A DNA stretch of 64,000 bases from Morchella semilibera. Lineage: Eukaryota; Ascomycota; Pezizomycetes; Pezizales; Morchellaceae. Location of the stretch: assembly GCA_009192285.1 (NCBI GenBank), contig CM018604.1, positions 558,001-622,000 on the forward strand. Reading direction: 5' to 3'. The notes under the pieces were generated by a model, which did not search any database, was not told the DNA's origin, and worked only from the letters and a program-made list of their open reading frames with translations. Positions 32,387-43,241 of this stretch are shown here, piece by piece (positions within the stretch are counted from its first letter, which is position 1; the number at the start of each line of letters is the position of its first letter). The translations under genes and the position numbers were made by a program.

Positions 32387-32996
32387 ATTGTATGCGGAAA
32401 AGTGATATGCTGTTGGGAAGGTGAGAATGGAGGAGAGCTCGTTAGACGTTAAGGGCGGTTTCTGAGTCCGGGGGTCTCTTTACAGCTCAACTCTGTTTTT
32501 GGTTGCTGTCCCACATAAGCTTTTGCCGAGGGGGCAACGTGGCTGGGTAAGTGCAGCTTATCACTAGCCACATTTGTTCACAAACCTAACCCTACCAATT
32601 GAGATAGCAAGTTATTAGCAACCACCTACCTCATACTGTAGTAGTACATGGTCAAAACAGTGATGCATGACTCAAATTTTTTTTTTTAACAGAGGAATGA
32701 AATATATTATACTTTATCTGTATTGAAGCTCTAATTATGTTGATTCCGGCGTAATATTTGAGCCCAGAGGTTCAGCTTTTGTCCAATTTAAGGTTACCCT
32801 GTCCTAATTGTGACTCCCTGCGGCAAGCTTTAGGGTTGAACCCTTAGCTTTTACCACACAAATCACACAGTTCAAGCAACGCCCACCAAAACATTCCATC
32901 CTCGAATTTCCGCCCCACCACCGACGAACGACAACACCCTACGACCCTAGTAATACGCCAGAATACTCGTCTAATTCTCACGAGAAATCCAGAAAT
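32387..32996. promoter_or_regulatory. shared upstream region of APM1 and RPS3
   Basis: Divergent promoter of about 610 bp between the two start codons. It contains CTAACCCTACC near 32587 and TTTAGGGTTGAACCCTTAG near 32830, telobox-like strings of the sort found upstream of ribosomal protein genes, and a T9 run at 32679-32687. No gene of its own was seen. Confidence 0.45.
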
Positions 32997-34283
32997 ATGG
33001 CGTAAGCTTTACCACTCCGGTTTGCGAGAAATTGGTTGGGAAATATGGAAAATGGAGGGATAGATGGGAGAATGAAATGCTGATGGATGTATTGGCCACA
33101 GCTCCGCTCAGTCCACAACTATGTCCAAGCGTCGCAAGTTCGTGGCCGATGGTGTTTTTTACGCCGAGTTGAACGAGTTTTTCACTCGTGAATTGGCTGA
33201 GGAGGGTTACTCCGGTGTTGAGGTCCGCGTCACCCCGACCGTCACCGATATCAGTACGTTCTCTTAGCGAGAATATAGGTCATGGTGGAGGTACCACATA
33301 CCAACTAATCTGCGATAGTTATCCGTGCCACCCACACCCAGGAAGTTCTCGGAGAGCAGGGACGGCGCATCCGTGAGCTCACCTCCCTCATCCAAAAGCG
33401 TTTCAAGTTCCCTGAGAACTCTGTCTCCCTTTACGCCGCCAAGGTCCAGAACCGTGGTCTTTGCGCTGTCGCCCAGTGCGAGTCTCTCCGATACAAGTTG
33501 CTCAACGGTCTTGCCGTTCGTCGTGCATGCTACGGTGTTTTGAGATTCATCATGGAATCTGGTGCCAAGGGTTGTGAGGTCGTTGTCTCCGGAAAGCTGA
33601 GAGCTGCCCGTGCCAAGTCAATGAAGTTCACTGTAAGTTTAACATTGGATGGAATTGCGGTGCAAAGGAGTCACAGAGACTTAGGTTGTTTGGAAGAGGA
33701 TTGACTAGAAATTTTGGAGCTTACTGGGGGTTTTGTATAGGACGGCTTTATGATCCACTCCGGTCAGCCCGCCCGTGATTTCATCGACTCTGCTACCCGC
33801 CACGTTCTTCTTAGACAAGGTGTTCTCGGTATCAAGGTTAAGATCATGCGCGGAAACGACCCCGACGGCAAGTCAGGACTTCAGAAGTCTCTTCCTGACA
33901 CAGTTACTGTTATCGAGCCCAAGGAGGAGGCACCCATTGGACAGCCTTCATCCCAGGACTACGTAAGTTTTATCTGAATTCTGTTATAAAATGCGGGGAG
34001 TGCTGATAAATGTGTTATATAGGGTGCCAAAGCTGAGGCTGCTCGTGCTGCCGCTGCTCAGGCTGCTGCTCAGGAGCAGGCTGCTGAGGAGCAGGTTGGT
34101 ATCGAGACCAGTAATGAGGGTGTTGTGGCCGCCGACTACAGCGAGCCTGCCCCAGCTGAGTATGCCCCAGCTGAGTATGCCGCCCCGGCTGACTATGCCG
34201 CCCCGGCTGACTATGCCGCCCCGGCTGAGTATCCCGCCCCAGCTGAATATACTACCCCGGCCCCCGAGGATGACGGGTGGTAA
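32997..34283 (+). CDS. RPS3: 40S ribosomal protein uS3
   Basis: Component of the mRNA entry channel of the small ribosomal subunit. Exons 32997-33001 (5 nt, ATG GC), 33102-33253, 33319-33632, 33741-33962 and 34023-34283 give 317 aa. It starts [24 protein letters not shown]-domain and C-terminal uS3 blocks are clear: [67 protein letters not shown] and [10 protein letters not shown]. The C-terminal tail is unusual: after [15 protein letters not shown] it carries about seven tandem (A)PA(E/D)Y units before PEDDGW, making the protein roughly 50-80 residues longer than typical. A very short first coding exon is common in fungal ribosomal protein genes. Confidence 0.95.
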
Positions 34284-34664
34284 AAAAATAAATATAAATA
34301 TATCTTCGGTTTGATAGTTTTGTGAAACGATTGTTCCAAACAAAACAATCTCTTTTTCTTTCTTAAAAGGTGTACGGCTAGGGTTTTTTTTGTTTTTGTT
34401 TCTTGTGAATTTTTGAGAACTTCAGATATCGCACAGAAGTCATTTCCTAGCACGTGCTGAACTACTGTGTGACCCTTTACATACATTTTCGGAGATTTCC
34501 GTCGAGTGATACATTATGATCTATAATTGAGTCTTGGCATTTCTAGAGCCTCAACGTGTCCTCCGCGTCACTTCTGAGGGTCGCTACATGTAGTTTCCGA
34601 TGTCGCCCCTCGCCCCTAAACGAAAAAGATACACTTGGGGATTTCCTATCCTAGCAGCATCACA

Positions 34665-36119
34665 ATGTCGCAAAAAATATCTACCGGCTGGTACTTTTTT
34701 CTTTTCACCCTTGTCGGCGCATGTTCCGGCTTGATATTCACTGTTTTCAAAGGTGATGGAGAACCACTTATTGCGTCGTTGGGCTTCAGCGGACTTGCAT
34801 TCGCAGCAACCTTCTGCCTCATCAGCTGGCTTGGAGATGCCTTTAAAAGAGTCGGATTCAAGGGAAAGGATATATCGAAGCCAGATCGGAGAGAGCTGTA
34901 TGATTGATTCTCTATGGATTAGGCGGGAGGGGAAGCCTTGGATTAGCCATACTGACTCTAGGTGTCTAGACCGGAAACCATGGGTGCAGTTTGTGCTGTG
35001 GTTTACTTGATGATCATGATCATATTCATGCCATTTCCCTTCTATGAATACTTCGTCGCTAGTACAAGTGGTGGGGGAAACCGGGACGTTACCGTGGAGC
35101 TTGAGGAAGTTGAAACTGGACGGCTACTGCACAGATTTCCCCATAATAAGCTAGGGGAATATCTCTCAGCACTGCTTTCTCTCCAGGGCATGGTTATCCT
35201 TGGTGTTGCTGACGATCTTTTTGATGTCCGTTGGCGACACAAATTCTTCCTACCAGCTATAGCAGCAATCCCAATGCTCATGATCTATTATGTCGACTTT
35301 GGTGTAACCAATATTGTTGTACCTACACCACTTCAACCATATCTCGGAACCGCGCTTCTAGACCTATCTTGGGGGTATTATGTCTATATGGCTGCTATCG
35401 CAATTTTTTGTCCAAATTCAATCAATATCCTAGCTGGAGTTAATGGCATTGAAGTCACTCAGAGTATTGTGATTGCCTGCTTCATCGCACTCAATGATAC
35501 TCTGTACATCTCAGTTAAAGGCCACCCGGCGACCGATTCACACTTATTCTCGCTCTATTTCCTGCTTCCATTTTTGGGTGTATCAATCGCACTATGGTGG
35601 CACAATTCATATCCATCTAAAGTTTTTGTTGGAGATACATACTGCTACTTTGCAGGCATGACTTTTGCTGTTGTTGGGATCCTCGGTCATTTTTCAAAGA
35701 CTCTCCTCTTACTATTTATTCCACAAATCTTCAACTTTTTATACTCCGCGCCACAACTATTTCACCTCATCCCTTGCCCACGTCACAGGCTCCCCCGGTT
35801 CCGCGTACAAACAGGGCTAATGGAAGCCTCCCGCGCTGAGTTTCCAAATCCGCCAAAATGGTATATCACACTCATGTTAACGACACTGGAGAAGTTTGGG
35901 TTGGTACAGGTCTGGAGAAGCGGGAATGGCGTGATTACAGAATGCAGTAATCTAACTATCCTCAACTTATGGATTGTAAGGATGGGCCCTATGAGGGAAG
36001 ATAAAGTTGTGATGGGCATTACAGCTTTGCAGATCGCTTGTGGGGTGATTGGTTTACTCATAAGGCACAAGGCGGCATTATTAGTGTTTCCGAGCGACAA
36101 TCTGAACATTTCCTTCTAG
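34665..36119 (+). CDS. ALG7: UDP-GlcNAc:dolichyl-phosphate GlcNAc-1-phosphotransferase
   Basis: First committed enzyme of N-glycan precursor synthesis in the ER membrane; the target of tunicamycin. Exons 34665-34897 and 34970-36119, with a 72-bp intron, give 460 aa. The acceptor is the second of two candidates (GTCTAG at 34964-34969), because only that one restores SKPDRREL-PETMGAVCAVVYL. About ten hydrophobic segments are visible. Family motifs include LGVADDLFDVRWRHKF, NSINILAGVNGIEV and KVFVGDTYCYFAGM, with a C-terminal LIPCPRHRLPRF loop. It lies in a head-to-tail run after RPS3 and before IPP1. An exact TACATGTA sits 80 bp upstream of the start codon. Confidence 0.95.
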
Positions 36120-36793
36120 AATTTATTTCACTTCGGTTTTATTGCAGGGTTTGCGGTATACGGTTAAATTTATAGAAAAGCATAAGGCCGCTACACCGGC
36201 TATTTTACTTTTATCATTACAGCTGTATCTACATATACTTCTAGTGCTGTAGAAGAAGAGAAGATTTTTTTCATAATTAACATCACGGAAATTCATTGAG
36301 ATTTTTGCGGGGGAACTATCACAGTCCAGTCCACCGGAACCCCGACTGAGTGATAGCCTATGAACCGGGAGTGTTCTGGCGAGAAAAACACGCTAAATGC
36401 TGAGACCAACAGCTCTGCCTTTGTGACTGCCGAGAGGCCAACATAGGATGGTACTCGGCTTCCCAACAAATCAATTATATGAGACTTCCAATTGAAGGTT
36501 TCCGCTCTCCCGCCCTCACCACTGCATGCAATTTACTGTGTTCCTGTTGTCCGTCCGAGCGCATTGCCAAGCCATTGCTTCCCCTCTTGGGCCGTCAAAC
36601 GTATCATGTTACCCCGCCTACTTATTCCTTCTTCCTTTCCTTCCTTTCCCTCGACATTAGCCCGTCCAGCTACTCAATTCTTCAAGCTGTCATCCAGAAG
36701 TGCATTGGTATTATTTTCTTTCCAATTGTGTTTGATATCTCAATTAACCGTTAAATTAAGATTGCTAGACATTTGTCTAACCCCCCAGCTAAA
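36120..36793. other. intergenic region between ALG7 and IPP1
   Basis: No gene seen. The 36300-36460 segment is less A/T-rich than its flanks, and short complementary strings occur (for example CTATCAC near 36317 and GTGATAG near 36353). A small RNA could hide here, but no snoRNA, snRNA or 5S consensus was identified. Confidence 0.4.
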
Positions 36794-37970
36794 ATGACTT
36801 ACTCCGTTAGAAAGATTGGTGTTCCTAACACCCTTGGTATGTATTGTGTATCAGTAATACCTGAAGTGATTGCATCCTGGGATATGAGTTAATTGACTCC
36901 GAAACTCTAGATCACCGCATTTTCATCGAGAAGGATGGTGTCACAGTATCCCCCTTCCACGATATCCCACTCTATGCCAAGTGAGTTCTATAATTCGAGA
37001 AAATCGTTGCCGTGAAACTCTAACAAAATGGGAATAGTGAACAAAAGACAATCCTTAACATGATTGTCGAGATTCCTCGCTGGACGAACGGAAAGCTTGA
37101 GGTTTGTATCCTCTTCGGACTGGGTGCGATCCACAGATACTAACACGCCTCTTTATCTCATAGATCTCAAAGGAAGAACTTCTCAACCCCATCAAGCAGG
37201 ACGTAAAGAAGGGGAAGATCCGGTTCGTCCGCAACTGCTTCCCCCACAAGGGATACCTCTGGAACTACGGTGCTTTCCCCCAGACTTGGGAAGACCCGTC
37301 CACCATTCACCCTGAGACCAAGGCCAAGGGTGACAACGACCCACTCGACGTCTGTGAGATCGGTGAGACCGTAGGATACGCTGGTCAGATCAAGCAGGTC
37401 AAGGTTCTAGGTGTCATGGCTCTCCTTGACGAGGAGGAGACCGACTGGAAGGTCATTGTCATTGACGTGAACGACCCGTTGGCCCCAAAGCTCAACGACA
37501 TTGAGGATGTTGAGCGCCACCTCCCTGGCCTCCTTAGGGCCACAAACGAGTGGTTCCGTATCTACAAGATCCCAGATGGCAAGCCTGAGAACCAGTTTGC
37601 TTTCTCCGGAGAGTGCAAGAACAAGAAGTGAGCATTTCCCGACAATCAACGTTGTTCTGCCTTACTGATGTACTGTGCAGGTATGCTACTGATGTCATCC
37701 GTGAGTGTGCTGAGGCTTGGGAAAAGTTGATCACTGGAAAGAGCGACCCCAACAGCATCTCTCTGTAAGTCAACTTTAATCCAGTCTATGTCTTATTTGG
37801 CTAACTAACCATGATAAATTTGCAGTACCAACTTGACTGTCTCTCAATCTGGTGCCCACCGTGTCGACCCTGGCTCCCTTCCCCCGATTCCTCAGGGTGA
37901 AAACCTTTCACCCGCTCCCATTGACCCTAGCATCGACAAGTGGTTTTTCATCTCTGGTGCTGCCATGTAA
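36794..37970 (+). CDS. IPP1: Inorganic pyrophosphatase
   Basis: Soluble family I pyrophosphatase that hydrolyses PPi to drive biosynthesis; essential in yeast. Six exons: 36794-36836, 36911-36980, 37038-37101, 37164-37627, 37681-37764 and 37826-37970, giving 289 aa (870 nt, exact phase). It starts [20 protein letters not shown]. The active-site signature [13 protein letters not shown], the substrate region [25 protein letters not shown] and the basic KGKIRF stretch are present. The C-terminal fungal extension ends [11 protein letters not shown]. Five short introns (53-74 bp) are all clean GT..AG. It converges on SNU13. Confidence 0.96.
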
Positions 37971-38335
37971 AGCATTTGTTATACTCATGGGGAATGTCGT
38001 TTGTAGGGATTTTAGTTTGAATAAATCTGCAAATAGATATACTGGGAATAAAGATGATTTGGTTTGACCTACTTAGTGATGCCCGTTTTTTTCGAGACTC
38101 ATTCATACATATGGTGCACACCCAGATAAAGGGTCATAGGGGGAGAGGTTGAGTCTTTTCAAATCTATTATTCACAATATACAGGGAAAATGAGATGACC
38201 GATCAATCGTTTTTAGTCAAACCCTATTTCAGGGTGTTATTTGTATCTAAAAGGTTGTGTTGAAAACTACAGCACTGTAATAAAAATACAAAATCGATTG
38301 TTATTCGTTCACCCTGAAAGAATTAAATACTAAAT

Positions 38336-38847
38336 TTAGATGAGAAGCCTCTCAATCTTGTCCTTCAAACTCCTGATCTGTCCTTGAAGCTCAGAGGCCT
38401 CGTTAGAGGTAACGGAGGCCGAGATAACAGCACGGGAAACACCACATGCACGTCCGAGAGCGATCTTTGAGGGAACAAAAACGTAAGGAACGTTCTTGTC
38501 TTCGCAAAGAAGCGGAAGGTGGAGGAGAATCTCAAGGGGAGAGGTATCCGCGGCGAGGACAATGAACTCCGATATACCACGGTTAAGAGTCTTGGTGGCT
38601 ATCTGGGTATTAGTGGATACTAGATTGGAAGCGGTGGGTGAAGATACCTTCGTTGGCACCCTTCTTCAACTGGCGGTAGTGAGACGCCTGCTGGACGATA
38701 TCTAGGATCTGCTGGGTCAAAGCAGAATCGGCAAGAGGGAAAGCTATAAAGAAAGGTCCGTTAGTCACTATCGCAAGCAACATTTTGCGACAAGACAAGG
38801 CGCAATTGCGATGGCAGAAGCATACCTTTCGGGTTCGGAGCAGACAT
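38336..38847 (-). CDS. SNU13: snoRNP/U4 snRNP protein Snu13 (15.5K)
   Basis: L7Ae-family kink-turn RNA-binding protein shared by box C/D snoRNPs and the U4/U6.U5 tri-snRNP. Exons 38847-38826, 38743-38648 and 38598-38336 give 126 aa, the normal length. It starts [21 protein letters not shown]. The L7Ae core is clear: [64 protein letters not shown]. Introns are 82 and 49 bp with standard ends. It diverges from VMA3 with about 565 bp between starts. Confidence 0.96.
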
Positions 38848-39411
38848 CTTGAGTTCGGTTTATACTGAGTTCTTCAAAGAGAGGCAAAGGGTTCCTTGCT
38901 CGGATGCTCGCCCTTTTACTGTTTATTTTGGGGAAATAGTGGTAATGGATGGAGGTCGAATGAACGATCTTGGTGAGGCTCTAAATTGAATATTTTTTTC
39001 CCGCTAGATCTGATTTCACGTGGATCCTTGTCATGATCAGGGCGTACCCTAAGATACCAAGAATATAAGAGGGATTTAAAATATGTATTAAAAACTCTGA
39101 TTCTGCAGGCATAATAATCTAGTGTAATTCTATTGAAAATCCAATCAAAAACCGTGTATTCGCTGTCGCTTTATAAGAAGCCAAGTTTACACGTCGTCAT
39201 TCCGGTAGGTTTAAGCCACTCATCACCTCAACCTTCAGCGGCAACAACCCAGGCAAAGCCTCTCCGTCTTCATCTCCAAGTTCCAACCACCCTCCCTACC
39301 ACGCAACCTTTCAGCCAACCCAACACTTATAGACTTAACGACGACCTTTCGTTTTGACTTATTAAATATTTTACCTCTCACGTTCTACGAAATTACTATA
39401 CAACACTCAAA

Positions 39412-40365
39412 ATGACTGATCTCTGGTAGGTTCAAAGCACCTTTATTGGCCCCCCCCTTTCGGATTCGGCGTGAGGCAAGACTGTCAGCTTCTGGCGATT
39501 GTCACGGATATTCTGAGAGAAAAACAGAATATATCGTACTCTTCTTAAAGAATCGCCCACTAACGTGTTTTCGCCTTCTCTATAGTCCTGTTTATGCGGT
39601 ATGTGTCCCTGACGCGACAAGCGACCACAGAAATCCCCAACAGCCCAATTTACCCGACTTTGCCCTCGAGTCTTCGTTACAATCATAGCTAGGATAACAA
39701 CAACACGGACTTTTGACTAACGCGAAATGTAGCCTTTCTTTGGTGCCATGGGGTGCACAGCCGCCATTGTCTTTACCTGCTTTGGTGCTAGTTACGGAAC
39801 CGCGAAGGCTGGTGTTGGTATCGTAGCTGCTGGTGTTTTGAGACCCGACTTGATCGTTAGGAGTATGTTTCCCCCCTGTTTTTTCCGTCCCGCCTTTTTT
39901 TTTGCTTTTTGTGAAAAAAGAGTGGCAAGATCGGGCCTATTTTGAACTCGAACTTTGATGCTGATGATACTTTCTTAGACATTATTCCCGTTGTCATGGC
40001 TGGTATCATTGGTATTTACGGGCTCGTCGTTTCTGTTTTGGTATCATCTGGCCTGCAACAGAGAGTTTCGCTCTACACCAGCTTTATCCAGCTCGGTGCT
40101 GGTCTTTCCGTCGGTCTTGCTGGTTTGGCTGCTGGTAAGGCCTTTCCTAGTTGGTTATTAAACCCCCATGTGGCGCTAACACGAGACTTGCTTAGGTTTT
40201 GCTATTGGTATTGTTGGTGACGCTGGTGTCCGCGGTACAGCTCAGCAGCCAAGGCTCTTTGTCGGAATGATCTTGATTTTGATTTTCGCTGAAGTTTTGG
40301 GATTGTATGGATTGATCGTGGCGCTGCTGATGAACGCCAAGGCCTCAACCGACGTCTCATGTTAA
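39412..40365 (+). CDS. VMA3: V-type ATPase proteolipid subunit c
   Basis: Proton-carrying ring subunit of the vacuolar H+-ATPase. Exons 39412-39425, 39586-39598, 39733-39862, 39979-40134 and 40196-40365 give 160 aa, the exact family length. The second exon is a 13-nt microexon (TCCTGTTTATGCG) needed to read MTDLCPVYAPFFGAMG. Four transmembrane helices are present. The proton-binding glutamate lies in helix 4, [12 protein letters not shown]. Conserved [13 protein letters not shown] and [19 protein letters not shown] are intact. Of the paralogs Vma3 and Vma11, the N-terminus and C-terminus fit Vma3 better. The gene diverges from SNU13. Confidence 0.95.
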
Positions 40366-41035
40366 GTTAACAGCATAGCTGGGCTTCTTTTGCTGTCAAG
40401 GAAAAACGTCCCGGATCTTGTGGACGTCAAAAGAAGACAAAGAGGACGATCAATGTAATCTTTTGTGTACTTCAGTGGTGGCGCGGCGCACGTTTATTGG
40501 TCTTATAAGCATGGGAAATGGGTGGGATGGGTAGGGAGGAATATGATAATCTAGCGAAAGACAGGAGCACTGTTTTCTCTAACCCTTCTTGTTTTACGAG
40601 CTAGGACTGAAATTAAGGGTTGGGATACCAGTTTGTAGCTGTAGTTCATTTTTTTATTGCTTGCGTGTAAGGATTTTCGGATTTGGTTTTCTGTTATGTG
40701 TGAAAATAGTGTTATTTGATTTTTGTTACATCCTATTTGGTAATTACAATGCAGGGACCGTTTCTCGAATCCTGTGCCTTGCACCGAGTCATTGAACGAG
40801 TTCCAAAACCTAACCCTATACCAAGCCTGCCGACTTTGATGCTGTACCATCAACATTTAATCTGGTCCCCAGATTGAAAAAACAAAACGAAAACAAGGAA
40901 ACACAAACTTTTTATATATCAAATAGTACACCCCATTACGTACGAATGAAAAAGATAGAGGGGAAGAAGGGGAGAGGTGGAGGGGAAGAGGAGAAGAAGA
41001 AGGCACAACCTCACTTACAGCAGCCCACCCACCCC
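40366..41035. other. intergenic region between VMA3 and RLP24
   Basis: No gene seen; the convergent 3' ends of VMA3 and RLP24 flank it. It contains CCTAACCCTA near 40808 and a purine-rich GAGG/GAAG tract near 40960-41000. Confidence 0.5.
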
Positions 41036-41822
41036 TCAATCCATATCCATGCTATCCCCAGCACCAACCTTCTGCCTCCTCTTTGAGACCTTGACCTTGA
41101 CCTTCACCAATTCCTGCTGCTCCTCCTCCTCCTCCTCACCGCTCTCCACATCCATCATACCATCCTCACTCTCCACATCCACAGCCTTCTCGCCGGCAGC
41201 GATCTCAGCGCGCTGGTCACGGGGCAGGAGGTGCTGGTTCTCGGCGACAAGCTTCCGGTTCGCCTCACGCTCGCGCTGCTTGTTGCCGGCCATGCGGTTG
41301 CGGTAGAATGCGCGCTCGCGGCGCTGGCGGATCTCCTCGACGCGCTGCATGGCCGTGAGTGTCTTTGCGACGAGGTCGCGCGAGTAGCGGGTTGGCACGT
41401 GGCGGCGGGCGGCGAAGGTGAGTGTTGTGTCGACGACCATCTCTTTCCCGGCCGACTTGCGGAAGGCTTTTGTCCATTTGAGTTTGCGGGGGTTGCCTAT
41501 AGGGTTGATAATGTTAGTGATGTCTGTGTGGGGGGGGGGGGGGGTTATGGTATGGGGAAGAGGAGGGGAGGGGAGGGGAGGAGGGAGGTACGTTTCATCT
41601 TGAAGTTCTTGTGGCATTTTGAGCGGCAGAAGCGGAATTCTTTGGCGTCGTTGCGCACAAACATGATGCCGTGGCCTGGGTATATGGGCCCCGAACTGTA
41701 GCATATCTTCGCATTAGCCCCCGCCCACTGCCCTTCAGAAAGTAAAGCGCAATTTGCAATTCGCAACCGCAATGGCGGAGGAAGAAAAAAACGTACCAGA
41801 AGTGACACTGGTGGATCCTCAT
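41036..41822 (-). CDS. RLP24: 60S biogenesis factor Rlp24
   Basis: Pre-60S placeholder for ribosomal protein eL24; exchanged in the cytoplasm by the AAA-ATPase Drg1. Exons 41822-41797, 41695-41592 and 41496-41036, introns 101 and 95 bp, give 196 aa. The N-terminal zinc-binding L24e domain is intact after splicing: [18 protein letters not shown] and [12 protein letters not shown] supply four cysteines. Rlp24-specific [19 protein letters not shown] and [17 protein letters not shown] follow, then an acidic stretch and a lysine-rich tail. Intron 2 carries a G14 run (41527-41540) and a GGGGA repeat. It diverges from PAM18 (about 370 bp). Confidence 0.95.
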
Positions 41823-42191
41823 GATGAAGTTCCAGACAGCGCTCTCGTCTCTTCTCTCTTTCTCTTGTTCTTCCTCTTCCCTCTAGTGACAAGGGGGAAC
41901 ACTTGGTCCTGTAACTGCGGCGGTGTCGGTGTCGTAGCAGCAGCTATCGCTATTGCTATCGCTATCGCTGTCAATGGTTGTGGTTGTTGTTGTATGCAGT
42001 AAATCACAGACGCACACTCGATCGCAAAGCTCCACAAACATATTTTTTTTTCTCCCTCCCACCACGAGCCCACCCATGGCGGGGTCTTGGCAGCATGTCT
42101 TGGCGTGGGGCAAAAAGAATTCAAAAATGTGTGTGATTGAGTTCTGGATTATCACTCGAACCCAAGAAACCCAACAACGCCCTTTTCTTCG

Positions 42192-42871
42192 ATGCAGGCG
42201 GACGAAACAACAGATATTGCCGATACCCAGCAGGACAGCCAGAACAGCAGCAGCAGCAGCAGCAGTAGCAGCAGTGTAATGTCGAGCGCGATACTGATCG
42301 GGTGTGGAATTGCCGGCGCTGGTGTGTCCTCCTCCTCCTCCTCCCTTAATTCTACTACTAGAGGGGGAACATATGCTAACACGACACGACTCGACCTTCC
42401 AGCCCTCGCCGTACGCCCCCCCCTTCCTCCCCCCAATACAGCTAACTAACAGGTGGTCGTCGCCATGCAGGGCCGCATCGGGCTGCAGGCACTCAAGAGG
42501 TACAAGGCCACCTCGGGCACCGGCGCCGCCTTCGGAAAGGCGTTCTACAAGGGCGGCTTCGAGCCAAAGATGAATCGCCGCGAGGCGATCCTCATCTTGC
42601 AGCTCAGGTCCTCCCTCCCTCCCTCTCTTTCTCTCTTTCTCTCCCTCTCCCCCTCCCCCCCTCCCCCCCTTCCCCCCTTCCCCCCTTCCCCCCTTCCCCC
42701 CTTCCTCAGGACGACTGGCTGACAAGCAACAGCGAGCGCAACCTGACGAAGCAGAACATCCGGAAGCGGCACCGCGAGATGATGCTGCTGAACCACCCCG
42801 ACCGCGGCGGGAGCCCCTACCTTGCTGGGAAGGTGAATGAGGCGAAGGAGTTCCTGGAGAAGCATGGGTAG
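42192..42871 (+). CDS. PAM18: Mitochondrial import motor J-protein Pam18/Tim14
   Basis: Inner-membrane J-domain protein that stimulates mtHsp70 at the TIM23 channel. Exons 42192-42321, 42403-42410 (8 nt), 42453-42607 and 42727-42871 give 145 aa (438 nt). A Gln/Ser-rich N-terminus precedes a single membrane helix ([18 protein letters not shown]), which the 8-nt microexon completes. [19 protein letters not shown] and the J domain with HPD ([20 protein letters not shown]) follow. The last intron is a CT-rich microsatellite (CCCCCCTT units). Only the acceptor GACAAG at 42721-42726 restores phase, giving [13 protein letters not shown]; it lacks a clear branch site. A start at MSSAILIG (second Met) is equally possible. 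Confidence 0.88.
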
Positions 42872-43241
42872 TTTGTCTGTAGATATAGAGATGCGGGATG
42901 GGCGTTTGTTTTGGGCTTTTTTTTTTCTTTTTTTTGTAGACTATTGTAGATAGATACGTGGTGTGGAAATTCGATGAATCTCTTCTCTTTGTGGATTGCT
43001 TTTCTCTTGCTTTTCTCTTCTTGTGGGTGGGGGTGGGGGTTGGGTTGTGAGTGCGTAGGAGAGGTGGAAATGATAGCCAACACATTGGTACGTAAATAGT
43101 AAGAGAAATGATAATTGTGCTGGAAAAACAATACACACAGAACTTTTTATTTGAGAAACGGAAAGCCATCTACACAATATATTACAGTAGAAATCATTAG
43201 AGAGAGAGAGAGAGAGATAGAATTCATCTATCTACATCTAT

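Noticed and set aside
36300-36460. Possible 5S rRNA, snRNA or snoRNA between ALG7 and IPP1
   Set aside because: It is structured-looking, but none of the conserved boxes or 5S internal promoter strings could be found.
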